64,000 nt of DNA from contig JAGXFW010000012.1 in NCBI GenBank assembly GCA_024637035.1, positions 1 through 64,000 of the forward strand, given 5' to 3'. The notes beneath the pieces were generated by a model. It worked only from the letters and a program-made list of their open reading frames with translations, searched no databases and was not told the DNA's origin. Of this stretch, positions 16,578-24,864 are shown piece after piece. How positions within the stretch are numbered: position 1 is the stretch's first letter; each line of letters opens with the position of its first letter. The DNA comes from Actinomycetes bacterium (GTDB lineage Bacteria > Actinomycetota > Thermoleophilia > RBG-16-64-13). A program made the position numbers and the translations under genes.

Positions 16578-17558
16578 ATGGAAGCCATGTCTGAGGAACC
16601 TCTGATACCGTATCCCTCGCCCGCCGTTCTCGCCCCGGGGGGGCCGTCCGGCATCGTGACTTCCCTTCGCATGGTGGCGTTCGACATCGATGGGGTGGTG
16701 CTGCGGGGCGACACCGTGCTCCCGGCCGCGCCGCATGCGCTCGCGGACGTGATCGGCCGGGGGCTTCTGCTGCGCTACGTCACGAACAACTCGACCCGGC
16801 ACCGTGTCGAAGTGGCCGAGCGGCTGGAGAGCCTCGGGCTGCCCGCGGAGCCCGGAATGGTGCTCACCTCGGCCGCCGCGACTGCCTCGTACCTGCGTGC
16901 TGAGTTCGGCGAAGGTGCCTCCGTGCTGGTCGTCGGCGGCGACGGCCTCGTGGCGGAACTGCGCGACGCTGGACTGGAGCCGCGCCCCGTGCGGAGCGCC
17001 ACACAGGCCCCCGGGGCCGCGCCGCAGTCGGAGACTCCTCAGCCCTCGGGCATCCCAGCGCCTCCGGACATAACGGCGAATTCGGACGTGCCGGTGGCGG
17101 TCGTGGTGGGTCTGGACGTCGGGTTCGACTACGCCACTCTGGCGGCCGCGCAGGCCGCGATCAGAGGCGGAGCACACTTCATCGCCACCAACGCCGATGC
17201 TACCTTCCCGGTGGAAGGTGGCGTGCTCCCGGGGGGTGGGGCGATCGTGGCGGCGATCGCGGTGGCGTCACAGCAGGAGCCACTGGTCATCGGTAAGCCG
17301 CACCTCGGGCTCGCCCGCGCGCTCGTAGACGAGGCCGGCGGCGACCCGGCCGCCGTGCTCTTCGTAGGCGACCGCCTCGACACCGATATCGGAATGGCGG
17401 CCGCCGCCGGGATGCGCTCCGCGCTCGTGTTGACCGGCGTGACCGCGCGCGCCGATCTTGACCGTCCGGGTGTAGCACGGCCCGATTTCGTCCTGGAAAC
17501 GCTGGCCGATCTTTCGGGAGTGCTCGACGGGCTGTTGGCCGACGAGCGCATGCGGTAG
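16578..17558 (+). CDS. HAD-superfamily IIA sugar/glycerol phosphatase (NagD-like)
   Basis: Phosphatase with the subclass IIA cap. Motif I is FDIDGVVLRGDTVLP, the substrate loop YVTNNSTRHR follows, and motif III/IV is VIGKPHLGL then VLFVGDRLDTDIGMAAAAGM. 326 residues; a Pro/Gln-rich disordered insert (about 139-173) extends the cap compared with the usual 260-270 residues. ATG 16578 has AAGGA 9 nt upstream; ATG 16587 is also possible. Substrate is likely 2-phosphoglycolate or a similar small phosphate ester. Confidence 0.83.
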   Translation: MEAMSEEPLIPYPSPAVLAPGGPSGIVTSLRMVAFDIDGVVLRGDTVLPAAPHALADVIGRGLLLRYVTNNSTRHRVEVAERLESLGLPAEPGMVLTSAAATASYLRAEFGEGASVLVVGGDGLVAELRDAGLEPRPVRSATQAPGAAPQSETPQPSGIPAPPDITANSDVPVAVVVGLDVGFDYATLAAAQAAIRGGAHFIATNADATFPVEGGVLPGGGAIVAAIAVASQQEPLVIGKPHLGLARALVDEAGGDPAAVLFVGDRLDTDIGMAAAAGMRSALVLTGVTARADLDRPGVARPDFVLETLADLSGVLDGLLADERMR

Positions 17559-17569
17559 GCTCGATCACC

Positions 17570-18898
17570 ATGAACGGCATATGGAGCGAATATACGCGTC
17601 GCGCGATCGGCTTCATGCTCGTCGGGGCGGTCTTCCTCATGGTCTACGCCGCGAGGGGCGTGCTGGCACCTCTGGTGATGGCCGGCGTGCTGGCGTTCTT
17701 GATCGAGCCACTGGTGTCGTATCTCAACCGGCGTCTGCGCCTGCCGAGGGCGATCGCCGGACTCGTTGTGCTGGTGCTTGTGCTCGCCCTTTTCCTGGTA
17801 GCGGTCATGGTTCTGGCGCCGATCCTCGTGGACCAATTCAGTCAGGTGCGCTTCAACGTGGACGATGCTGTCGCTGGGGCGCTCAAGTGGTTGCGTACGA
17901 CCTCGGAGTCGCTGCGGTCTTTCAAATTGGGTGGCTATGAGCTCGGCCTCGGGCCATACGTGGATTCCTTCCAGGCGAAGCTCGAGCCGTCGGCAGTCGT
18001 GGACTTCCTGCCCTCGGGGCAGGATCTCTTCGGTTCGATCGACAGCATCCTATCGACTACCGCCGGAGCCCTCGCCGGGTTCGCTTCCTCGCTCGGTCGG
18101 CTGCTGCTCACCCTTTTCCTCACGCTCATATACAGCCTGTACCTCGTAAGCGATGGGCCTCGTTTGGCTTCAAGCGCCTGGGGTCTCGTCCCTTCCCGGC
18201 ATCGGCCCGAACTCGAGGAGCTTCAGTGTCAGGTGGTTCGTGTCTGGCGCGCGTTCTTCCGAGGACAGCTGCTCATGGTGACCCTCTTTGGTCTCGCGGT
18301 CGGCCTGGTGATGTGGGGCCTTGGGCTTCCGAGTGCCCTGATCGTCGGGATCATGGCCGGCGTCATGGATCTCGTGCCCAGCATCGGAGCTTTGGTGGCC
18401 GGGGGGCTGGCGGTACTCATGGCTTTGATCCAGGGCTCGGAGCATCTCGGAGTGGGGAACCTGGCCTTTGCCCTCATCGTGCTCGGCTGCTATCTCGGCC
18501 TTCAGCAGATCGAGTCGACCGTGCTGCAGCCGCGGATCATGGGGAGGAGCGTGGAGCTCCCCGGCATCGTGATCATCGTGGGCATCATGGCGGGCGCGAG
18601 CGTGGCCGGCATCCTAGGGGCGTATCTTGCCGTGCCGGTGATGGCTACCGCCAGAGTGGTCGGCCTCTACGTGCACCGCAAGCTCACCGAGGAGAGCGGA
18701 CCGGAAGAGCCGGGAGCGCCCCCAGAGCCGAGCGGGCGAGGCGACCAGGTCGAGGAGACCGAAGGAGGTGCCTCCGAAGAGTCGGTGGCCGTCGTGCCTT
18801 CGGCTGCCGTCGCCACCCCTGCAGGAACACCAGAAGAGCCGAAGCTGGAAGGACGCGGCGGCGACTCGCCTCAGATCAGGCCGGAAACCAGCGTGTGA
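17570..18898 (+). CDS. AI-2E family transporter (membrane permease)
   Basis: 442 residues with the family pattern of paired N-terminal helices (FMLVGAVFLMVYAARGVLAPLVMAGVLAFLIEPLV), a soluble central region, and a C-terminal block of helices including LGLPSALIVGIMAGVMDLVPSIGALVAGG and GCYLGLQQIESTVLQPRIMG. Family members move autoinducer-2, Na+/H+ or unknown small molecules. The last 75 residues are an acidic Pro/Glu-rich disordered tail not typical of the family. Begins 11 bp after the phosphatase stop, so co-transcribed. Confidence 0.82.
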   Translation: MNGIWSEYTRRAIGFMLVGAVFLMVYAARGVLAPLVMAGVLAFLIEPLVSYLNRRLRLPRAIAGLVVLVLVLALFLVAVMVLAPILVDQFSQVRFNVDDAVAGALKWLRTTSESLRSFKLGGYELGLGPYVDSFQAKLEPSAVVDFLPSGQDLFGSIDSILSTTAGALAGFASSLGRLLLTLFLTLIYSLYLVSDGPRLASSAWGLVPSRHRPELEELQCQVVRVWRAFFRGQLLMVTLFGLAVGLVMWGLGLPSALIVGIMAGVMDLVPSIGALVAGGLAVLMALIQGSEHLGVGNLAFALIVLGCYLGLQQIESTVLQPRIMGRSVELPGIVIIVGIMAGASVAGILGAYLAVPVMATARVVGLYVHRKLTEESGPEEPGAPPEPSGRGDQVEETEGGASEESVAVVPSAAVATPAGTPEEPKLEGRGGDSPQIRPETSV

Positions 18899-19015
18899 GT
18901 CCGGCCCGCAAGGGTCGGTGTGCCGCGACCCGCATCTGGGGTACAGTACGGTGCGTGGCACGATTTCGCCATTCAGTGAAACACAGTCGCTATGTCATGC
19001 GTTGGGGGACTGGAA

Positions 19016-19789
19016 GTGATAGACAAGGGCGCGCGACCCGATGAGTGGAACCGCCTTCAGGAAGAGCTGCAACACTTGGTCGATGCTCGGCTTGCCGATC
19101 GGGCGAGGGAAGATGGTTCGCTACATATCGCTGTGCCGGATCCATCCGGAGCATCGCGGCACCCCGATGGTGCGAAGAGCACCGAACGTCCACTGACCCA
19201 GACGCCGGTGCCACCGGTGCCTGAGCGGCCCCCAGTACCGCCAGTGCCGCCCGCGCCGCCTGCCGGAGAGACGCATCCGGTACCGCCGGCCAGGCAGGCG
19301 GCTCCAACGCCGCCGGCGGCTCCCGTGGCGCCCGCGGCGCCGGAAGTCCGACCGCCTTCTTCGTCAGTCGGAGCCCCGAGACGTCCCGTTGCTCCCGGGC
19401 GCAGGGAACCATCGGCCAACGGCGCTGGGAGCACCTCGCCTCGAGGTCGTGTGGTCGAGGAGCCCCTCCGGGCGACGGACGAAACGCTCGACTTCTTCGG
19501 GAGATCCGGCGAACGCCGACCGTATGTGGGCAAACGCGTCGCCTCCCTCCGCACCCGGTTGCATCAGCAGCTCGTCGAGCGGGTCAAGGAGCTTGAGGAG
19601 GAGGTCCTGCGACTGGGGATCCGCTCCGAAGTGGCGGAGAGCTCGCTGGAGAATGCCGAGCGGCACTACGAGGAGCGGCTGCAAGACCTCAGAGTGCAGC
19701 TATGGGCGACCCAGAGTGAACTCGATGAGGAACGTGAGCGCTCTCGCACATCTCCCCGTGTGTTCCTCCCGAGGATCTTCGGGCGCTAG
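19016..19789 (+). CDS. Hypothetical protein with Pro-rich centre and C-terminal coiled coil
   Basis: 257 residues, function not recognised. Three parts: a short helical N-terminus (EWNRLQEELQHLVDARLADR), a long Pro/Ala/Val-rich disordered stretch (about 50-140), and a coiled coil rich in E/R/L (VKELEEEVLRLGIRSEVAESSLENAERHYEERLQDLRVQL). No signal peptide or membrane span. The ORF track starts at ATG 18992; I prefer GTG 19016 because GGGGGA lies 6 nt before it. A scaffold or cell-division accessory role is possible but unsupported. The stop lies in a 20-bp tandem repeat. Confidence 0.65.
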   Translation: MIDKGARPDEWNRLQEELQHLVDARLADRAREDGSLHIAVPDPSGASRHPDGAKSTERPLTQTPVPPVPERPPVPPVPPAPPAGETHPVPPARQAAPTPPAAPVAPAAPEVRPPSSSVGAPRRPVAPGRREPSANGAGSTSPRGRVVEEPLRATDETLDFFGRSGERRPYVGKRVASLRTRLHQQLVERVKELEEEVLRLGIRSEVAESSLENAERHYEERLQDLRVQLWATQSELDEERERSRTSPRVFLPRIFGR

Positions 19790-19850
19790 CCTCACCCTTG
19801 GGGCGCTAGCCCAGCTCTCCGGGTGCTAGCCTCACGCCTCGGGGGCAAGC
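19781..19850. repeat. 20-bp tandem repeat, about 3.5 copies
   Basis: GGGCGCTAGC begins units at 19781 and 19801 and GGGTGCTAGC at 19821, exactly 20 bp apart, followed by a partial GGGGGCAAGC. It contains the stop codons of both converging genes. Confidence 0.8.
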
Positions 19851-20017
19851 TTCGTAAGCTCCGCCTGAAGGTCGGCAATGATCTCCTCGGTATCCTCGAT
19901 CTCGATGAGCTGATGCGGCCGTATCGTGTGGGCTGGTAGCGAAGCGCGGAGTTCCGCCAAGTAGGCTTCCTTGTCCACGATGCTGCGTTTCAGTCGCTCG
20001 GTATCCTCGTCTGCCAT
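19832..20017 (-). CDS. Small coiled-coil hypothetical protein, 61 aa
   Basis: Charged helical peptide (ERLKRSIVDKEAYLAELRASLP, then EDTEEIIADLQAELTKL) with two heptad-like segments joined by a short HTIRPHQLIEI strand. No family name recognised. ATG with GAGG 8 nt upstream and coding-like third-position GC support a real gene. Convergent with the coiled-coil gene on the other strand; the end overlaps the 20-bp repeat. It could pair with a larger partner through coiled-coil contact (inference). Confidence 0.6.
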   Translation of the reverse strand: MADEDTERLKRSIVDKEAYLAELRASLPAHTIRPHQLIEIEDTEEIIADLQAELTKLAPEA

Positions 20018-20233
20018 GTCAGGGCCTCGTTCCTTTGCGATGGTAGTGATCGTCTAGGCGACCACTCCTCGGCGGGTCGCCGCCATACCCTTCGTCTGTC
20101 TTCCCTACTGTTGCCGCCTGGGCCTTTGGGGAAACCGGCGCGGGCGTGTTCCGGTTGACAGCTGGGGTCGAAAAAAGGTATCGTCGGTTTCGGTTGCTGT
20201 CCTGATGGGGGAAGGGACATGCATGGGGGGTTT

Positions 20234-20266
20234 GGCGCCCGGACGCGGAAGGCCGCGCTGGGCGCC
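20234..20266 (-). terminator. Hairpin after the NAD(P)-binding gene
   Basis: GGCGCCC (20234-20240) pairs with GGGCGCC (20260-20266), and inside it CGCGG pairs with CCGCG. It lies just after the stop of the minus-strand gene at 20278. The rest of 20018-20277 holds no gene; a TTGACA with a TATCGT 18 bp on (20155-20184) could be a chance promoter. Confidence 0.5.
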
Positions 20267-20277
20267 TACTTACGTCC

Positions 20278-21285
20278 CTAGGTTGTGGATTCCCTGCCGC
20301 TTTCCCCCAGGTAGCCCGCAAGTGCTTCCCGCGTGGGGGTGGTCTTGAAATCGGGAAAGCGTGCCAAGATCGGCCCGGGGTCGGCGACACCGCCCTGAGA
20401 TGTGAAATCCACGGCACCCGGTGACAGTGGGCGACTGGGCAGGAATTGAAGCACCGCGGCCGGGATCTTGCCGAGCAGCTTCGGTACGTGCAAGATCGGA
20501 CGCCGCCTCCCCATCGCCTCCAAAGCCGCGCTGATGAACTCGTTCATCGTGATGGTCTCAGGTCCTCCGAGCGGCAGAGTGGCGTCTCGCGCAGCTTCCG
20601 GGTCGTCGACCAATCGGGCGAACAGCCTGCCCACATCCTCCACGAACACAGGCGTGAGGAGTTCGGTGCCGTCTCCGAAGATGGGCACGAACGGCAGGAT
20701 GTCCGAGAAACCGAGGATGCGATTCAGGGATTCGTCGCCGGGACCGAAAGCCCAGCTCGATCGAACGATCGCCCACTCGAGCCCGCTCCCTCTGATCGCG
20801 CTCTCGGCTTGCCACTTGGCCCGGTCCCAGGTCTTCGTCGCGTTCTTCGAGACGGTGACTCCGCTCAAGTAGAAGAAACGAGGCGCGCCGTTGGGAAACC
20901 GGGTCATCCCCACGCCCGCGGTCTGTGCGCGGTAGACGGTGGCGATCGCGGCAAGCAGGTTGAGGGTGCCCCCGCGGTCCACCTGCATGTAGGTGAGGCC
21001 ACGGCGCGCATCCTCTATCGGCGCGCCGGGGAACTGCGCGCACTGGATGACGACGTCCACGCCCTCCACCGCTGCCAAGAGCGAAGCCGACTGAGTGACA
21101 TCGGCGGTCACGAACTCGAGTCGACCCTCGGACATGGCCGCGGCCGACTCGGATAGCGCCTCGAACCTACCGGCCGCTTTCTCGGCGGAGCGGCTCATCG
21201 CCCTCACCGTGTGCCCGGCTCCCAGCACGTGCCCGGAAATCGATCTGCCCATGAAACCGGTGGCTCCGGAGATCAGGACTCTCAT
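20278..21285 (-). CDS. NAD(P)-binding epimerase/NmrA-like protein
   Basis: Atypical extended SDR, 335 residues. The N-terminal cofactor motif is ISGATGFMGRSI; VEGVDVVIQCAQFPG marks the beta4 region, and YLSGVTVSKNATKTWDRAKWQAE replaces the usual YxxxK with a W..AKWQ pattern, so oxidoreductase activity is doubtful. Relatives are complex I assembly-type or NmrA-type sensors, and ladderlectin-free epimerases in plants and actinobacteria. ATG start at 21285. It stands alone, followed by a hairpin. Confidence 0.75.
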   Translation of the reverse strand: MRVLISGATGFMGRSISGHVLGAGHTVRAMSRSAEKAAGRFEALSESAAAMSEGRLEFVTADVTQSASLLAAVEGVDVVIQCAQFPGAPIEDARRGLTYMQVDRGGTLNLLAAIATVYRAQTAGVGMTRFPNGAPRFFYLSGVTVSKNATKTWDRAKWQAESAIRGSGLEWAIVRSSWAFGPGDESLNRILGFSDILPFVPIFGDGTELLTPVFVEDVGRLFARLVDDPEAARDATLPLGGPETITMNEFISAALEAMGRRRPILHVPKLLGKIPAAVLQFLPSRPLSPGAVDFTSQGGVADPGPILARFPDFKTTPTREALAGYLGESGRESTT

Positions 21286-21376
21286 GGACTCGCCTTTCTG
21301 GGGAGGACTCGCCCCCGTGTGTATCGTGGTCGAGTTGTCTTGTTCCCCGCGTTGTCCGGTGCGTAACGTTGCCCCT

Positions 21377-22291
21377 TCACTGGGACGGCCGCACTGGTGC
21401 CCAGAGGTCTCCCACGGCAGTTACTCGCTCTCCGGCGGTACGAACGGTGAACAGGTATGGGTCGTCCAATCGCTCCAGCTCCTCCCAGGTCAACGGCATG
21501 GACACGGAAGCCACCGGCGTGGGGCGGACGGAATAGGGCGCTACGACTGTCGCACCGAGGGCCATGCGGAGCGCGTCAAGGTACACGCGCGACCTCTTCT
21601 TGCCTTTTGCGACGTCACGCGTGAGGAACTCCGGGTGCAACGCGACTGCTTTCTCGAAGAGACCGGAGAGCACGTCGCGTGCCTCGGAGAAGCCGAGCGT
21701 ACCGTCCAGAGGCAGTGCGAGATGTAGGCCGCGCTTGCCGGAGGTCTTCACCAGCGGATCGAGACCGGCCCGGGCGAGTTCGGCCCTGAGGATCTGGGCG
21801 GCCTCACGCGCCTTTGCGAACGACTGCACCACGGAGTCCCTGCCCGGGTCGGCGGGCGGGTCGATGTCTATCACCAACAGGTCGGGGTGCTCGATGTCGG
21901 TGGTACGCGAAAGGAACGTGTGGAAGGTGAGCACGCCCAGGTTCGCCAGGTAGAGCAGATCGGCCGCGTCGTCCACCAGTGGGTGGTGCACGACCCGCTC
22001 CGAATGACGGTACGCCTTCGAGTACGTGCGGAGCCACTCGGGGTAGTGGGCGGGGGCGTTCTTCTGGTAGAACGATCCCCCTTCGACGCCCTCGGGGTAG
22101 CGTTCGAGGGTGAGGGGACGGTCGCGGAGGTGGGGGAGCAGTACCGGCGCGACCTCGTGGTAGTAGGCCAGCACCTCACCCTTCGTGATCCCCTCCGCGG
22201 GGAAGTACAGCTTGTCGGTGTGGGTGAACGTGATGCGCTTCCCCGCGATGGAGAAGGTGCCGTCAAGAAGGGGCCGTTCCGTGCGCGGCAG
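21377..22291 (-). CDS. LigD-type polymerase/primase domain protein (POL), start uncertain
   Basis: Polymerase domain of non-homologous end joining. Motifs: THTDKLYFPAEGITKGEVLAYY (domain start), LTLERYPEGVEGGSFYQKNAP, then catalytic DIDPP and the SGKRGLHLALPL nucleotide-binding stretch, closing near YSVRPTPVASVSMPLTWEEL. The ORF-track start (GTG 22174) would cut off the conserved first 40 residues. The frame is open up to a TGA at 22292-22294 that ends the phosphoesterase gene in the same frame. Upstream of GTG 22174 there is no ATG, GTG or TTG, only CTG at 22291. Either CTG starts translation or the two are halves of one PE-POL gene with a nonsense codon. Confidence 0.78.
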   Translation of the reverse strand: MPRTERPLLDGTFSIAGKRITFTHTDKLYFPAEGITKGEVLAYYHEVAPVLLPHLRDRPLTLERYPEGVEGGSFYQKNAPAHYPEWLRTYSKAYRHSERVVHHPLVDDAADLLYLANLGVLTFHTFLSRTTDIEHPDLLVIDIDPPADPGRDSVVQSFAKAREAAQILRAELARAGLDPLVKTSGKRGLHLALPLDGTLGFSEARDVLSGLFEKAVALHPEFLTRDVAKGKKRSRVYLDALRMALGATVVAPYSVRPTPVASVSMPLTWEELERLDDPYLFTVRTAGERVTAVGDLWAPVRPSQ

Positions 22292-22978
22292 TCAGCCGGC
22301 GTCGTCGGCAGCGGGGCTGACCGGGGGGGAGCCGCCGCCCTCGGCGATGCGGGACCCTGGAACCGGCGGGGTGCCTTCGAGCACCTCCTCGACGCCGCGG
22401 CCGCTCAGCACCGACAGAGGAGCTTCGGTGACGAGGTCGTAGCCCGGCCGGGAAGCCTCGTCGCGGTGTTTGATCAGCAACCAGTTCCTTTCCCCTCGAC
22501 CCTTCATCTGCACCAGGGTCCAACTGCCCTTGAGCTTCTCGCCGTGGAGGATGATCTTGAGCTCGCCCGCTGCCAGGTGTTCAGCGGGAGTGGAGGGGCC
22601 GCCTTCGCGAGGTTTCTTCTCACGGGTGTGATCCTGCTCCCACCACCCGGTGTCCCACAGGACCACCGCGCCACCACCGTATTCGCCGGCGGGGATCACT
22701 CCCTCGAAGTCGCCATAGTCCAAGGGATGGTCTTCGGTCATCACCGCGAGACGCTTGTCGGCGGGATCGAGCGAAGGACCCTTCGGCACCGCCCACGACT
22801 TCAAGACGCCATCGAGCTCGAGGCGGAAGTCGTAGTGGAGGGCGGTGGCCGCGTGCTTCTGAACGCAGAGGAGTCTGTGGTCTTCGCTCGGTTCGATCAC
22901 CCCGCCCGACGGTTCGGCCGTTCGCGCGAAGTCGCGCTTCTCGCGGTACTCCTTGAGCTTGTCGTCGGCAGCAGTCAC
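22292..22978 (-). CDS. LigD-type 3'-phosphoesterase (PE) domain protein
   Basis: Trims 3'-phosphate or ribonucleotide ends during NHEJ repair. The PE core is clear: HYDFRLELDGVLKSWAVPKGPSLDPADKRLAVMTEDHPLDYGDFEGVIPAGEYGGGAV, with the family His/Asp metal ligands, and GSWTLVQMKGRGERNWLLIKHRDE. 228 residues; the last 35 are a Gly/Pro/Ala-rich linker that looks like an interdomain tether rather than a natural end. The frame after its TGA goes straight into the POL domain. No Ku or ATP-dependent ligase is in the window. Confidence 0.85.
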   Translation of the reverse strand: MTAADDKLKEYREKRDFARTAEPSGGVIEPSEDHRLLCVQKHAATALHYDFRLELDGVLKSWAVPKGPSLDPADKRLAVMTEDHPLDYGDFEGVIPAGEYGGGAVVLWDTGWWEQDHTREKKPREGGPSTPAEHLAAGELKIILHGEKLKGSWTLVQMKGRGERNWLLIKHRDEASRPGYDLVTEAPLSVLSGRGVEEVLEGTPPVPGSRIAEGGGSPPVSPAADDAG

Positions 22979-23137
22979 GCCACTGGCATCTCCTGTCTAG
23001 AGTCGCCTCGGTCACGATCGTTCCTCATGTTACCCTGAGGGCGGGAGCATCTACTCTAGGCGGGATCTTGTCGGCTTTGATGGACGGCGGGTGCTCCCGG
23101 AGGCAGGCTTCGATTCTGACGGAGGTGGGCGTCGATC

Positions 23138-24682
23138 ATGCCGGGATCTGTGATCGTGATAGGAGCCGGGCTCGCTGGGCTTTCGGCCGGCGTGTACGCA
23201 AGATCGAACGACTACGACACCCTGATCGTGGAACACCACTCCCAACCCGGCGGTGTGGCGGCCTGGTGGACCCGCAAGGACTACTTGTTCGACGGCGGTA
23301 TCCATTTCCTGATGGGTCACCGGCCGGGTCAGCCCACGTACGAGCTCTATGAGGAATTGGGCATCTTCCCCGACGTGCGCCTCGTGGACATGGACGCCTT
23401 CGCCGAGTACGTCGACGAGGCCACCGGCCGCCGCGTGGTGGTGGGGCCGGACATCGAGCGGCTGGTCGATGACCTGACGGGCCCGCCTAACCCCGCCGTC
23501 TCGCTGGGCGGTTCGGGTGGCCCGCGCGGTGGCAACGCGAACGACCGAGCCGTTGTGGCTCGCCTGGTGAAGGGGGCCGATGCGCTGCGGGGCGGAGGCT
23601 TTGCCACAACGGGCATGGAGCGCCCACCCGAACTCACCCGCTTCCACCACACCGCCCGCGACCTCTGGGAGATGAGGGGGCTCTTGCGCCACATGCTCGG
23701 CCCCATGGGCCGCCCGGTCGCCGAGTTCGCTGAGGGCATCGATGACCCGTGGGTTCGATGGGTTGTTCGGAATCTCTTCATGCCCGACGTGCCTGTTTGG
23801 TTCGTGTCCATGCTGCTGGCCATGCTGGCCGACGGACAGCTTGCCTTGCTCAAGGATGGATGTCGGTCGTTCGTGGGGGCGATGGAGCGCCGTTACCTCG
23901 AGCTGGGCGGCGAGGTGATCTATGGGGCGACCGTGGAGGAGATCCTCGTGGAGCACGACCGGGCGGTGGGCGTTCGGATGGTCGATGGAAGCGAACACCG
24001 CGCAGATGCGGTGATCTCGGCCGCCGACGGCCGCAGCACGATCTTCGACATGCTCAAAGGGCGCTACGTGAACGACCGCATCGTGCGGCGCTACCGTGAG
24101 TGGAGGCTGTTCGATCCGCTTGTCATGGTGTCGGTAGGCGTGCGTCGCACATTCCAGGGCGAACCGCCGCTCAGCGCGTACCGCTTGGAAGATCCGCTGA
24201 ACGTGGGGGATCGCGTGGTCGAGGGTATGTGGGCCCGGTGTTTTGACTACGGAGACGCGTTCGCGCCCCCCGGCCAGGGGGTGATCCAGGTGGAGTTCGA
24301 GAGCGACTACGACCACTGGACGAGACTGCGGCGAGACCGTCCCGCGTACAAGGCCGAGAAACAGCGGGTCTCCGAGGCCGTACTCGACCGGCTCGAGCGG
24401 CACTACCCGGGGCTGCGTGCACTGGTGGACGTCGTCGATGTGGCCACCCCACACACCACCTGGCGCTACACGCGGAACGAACGCGGCGCGTTCGAAGGGT
24501 GGGTGCCGGTTCCCGAGGTGTTGACCCGCACCGTGGAGCGCACTCTCCCCGGCCTTGACGGCTTCTACATGGCCGGCCAATGGGTCATGCCTGGGGGCGG
24601 GGTGCCGCCCGTGCTCTTCTCGGGACGACACGCCGTGCAGCTTATGTGCTCACGTGATCGGCGTGTGTTCCGGCGCAGCTGA
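23138..24682 (+). CDS. Phytoene desaturase-like NAD(P)/FAD-dependent oxidoreductase
   Basis: 514 residues of the CrtI/carotene isomerase-retinol saturase family. The dinucleotide motif VIVIGAGLAGLSAGVYARSNDYDTLIVEHHSQPGG is at the N-terminus, followed by FDGGIHFLMG. The C-terminal FAD motif is LPGLDGFYMAGQWVMPGGGVPPVLFSGRHAVQ. A helical membrane-contact region (VSMLLAMLADGQLALLKDG) lies in the middle. No other carotenoid genes are adjacent, so the substrate could be a polyene, retinoid or other lipid. ATG start; the preceding ATG at 23068 is in another frame. Confidence 0.82.
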   Translation: MPGSVIVIGAGLAGLSAGVYARSNDYDTLIVEHHSQPGGVAAWWTRKDYLFDGGIHFLMGHRPGQPTYELYEELGIFPDVRLVDMDAFAEYVDEATGRRVVVGPDIERLVDDLTGPPNPAVSLGGSGGPRGGNANDRAVVARLVKGADALRGGGFATTGMERPPELTRFHHTARDLWEMRGLLRHMLGPMGRPVAEFAEGIDDPWVRWVVRNLFMPDVPVWFVSMLLAMLADGQLALLKDGCRSFVGAMERRYLELGGEVIYGATVEEILVEHDRAVGVRMVDGSEHRADAVISAADGRSTIFDMLKGRYVNDRIVRRYREWRLFDPLVMVSVGVRRTFQGEPPLSAYRLEDPLNVGDRVVEGMWARCFDYGDAFAPPGQGVIQVEFESDYDHWTRLRRDRPAYKAEKQRVSEAVLDRLERHYPGLRALVDVVDVATPHTTWRYTRNERGAFEGWVPVPEVLTRTVERTLPGLDGFYMAGQWVMPGGGVPPVLFSGRHAVQLMCSRDRRVFRRS

Positions 24683-24737
24683 GGCGATGCCGGCTGCGTG
24701 GCGGGGTTTCTGAGCGAACCGCCGGTGGTTATACTAG

Positions 24738-24774
24738 CCGCGCGAAACCGCCGCGCGAAACCGCCGCGCAAGCC
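24738..24774. repeat. 13-bp tandem repeat upstream of the cytochrome gene
   Basis: CCGCGCGAAACCG occurs twice in tandem (24738-24763) and once degenerate (CCGCGCAAGCCG). A TATACT hexamer (24730-24735) precedes it and could be a -10 box, although no good -35 is placed before it. Confidence 0.55.
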
Positions 24775-24864
24775 GCGGCCGACGTGGTGCCCACTGTAGG
24801 TTGACGGATCGGGCATCAGGATAGAGTGGGCCCTCGGGTCGCTCGTGCATGGGAGGCCTTCCGA

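Noticed and set aside
20155-20184. Small RNA promoter (TTGACA-N18-TATCGT)
   Set aside because: The -10 is poor, and the only downstream structure is better explained as the terminator of the convergent gene.
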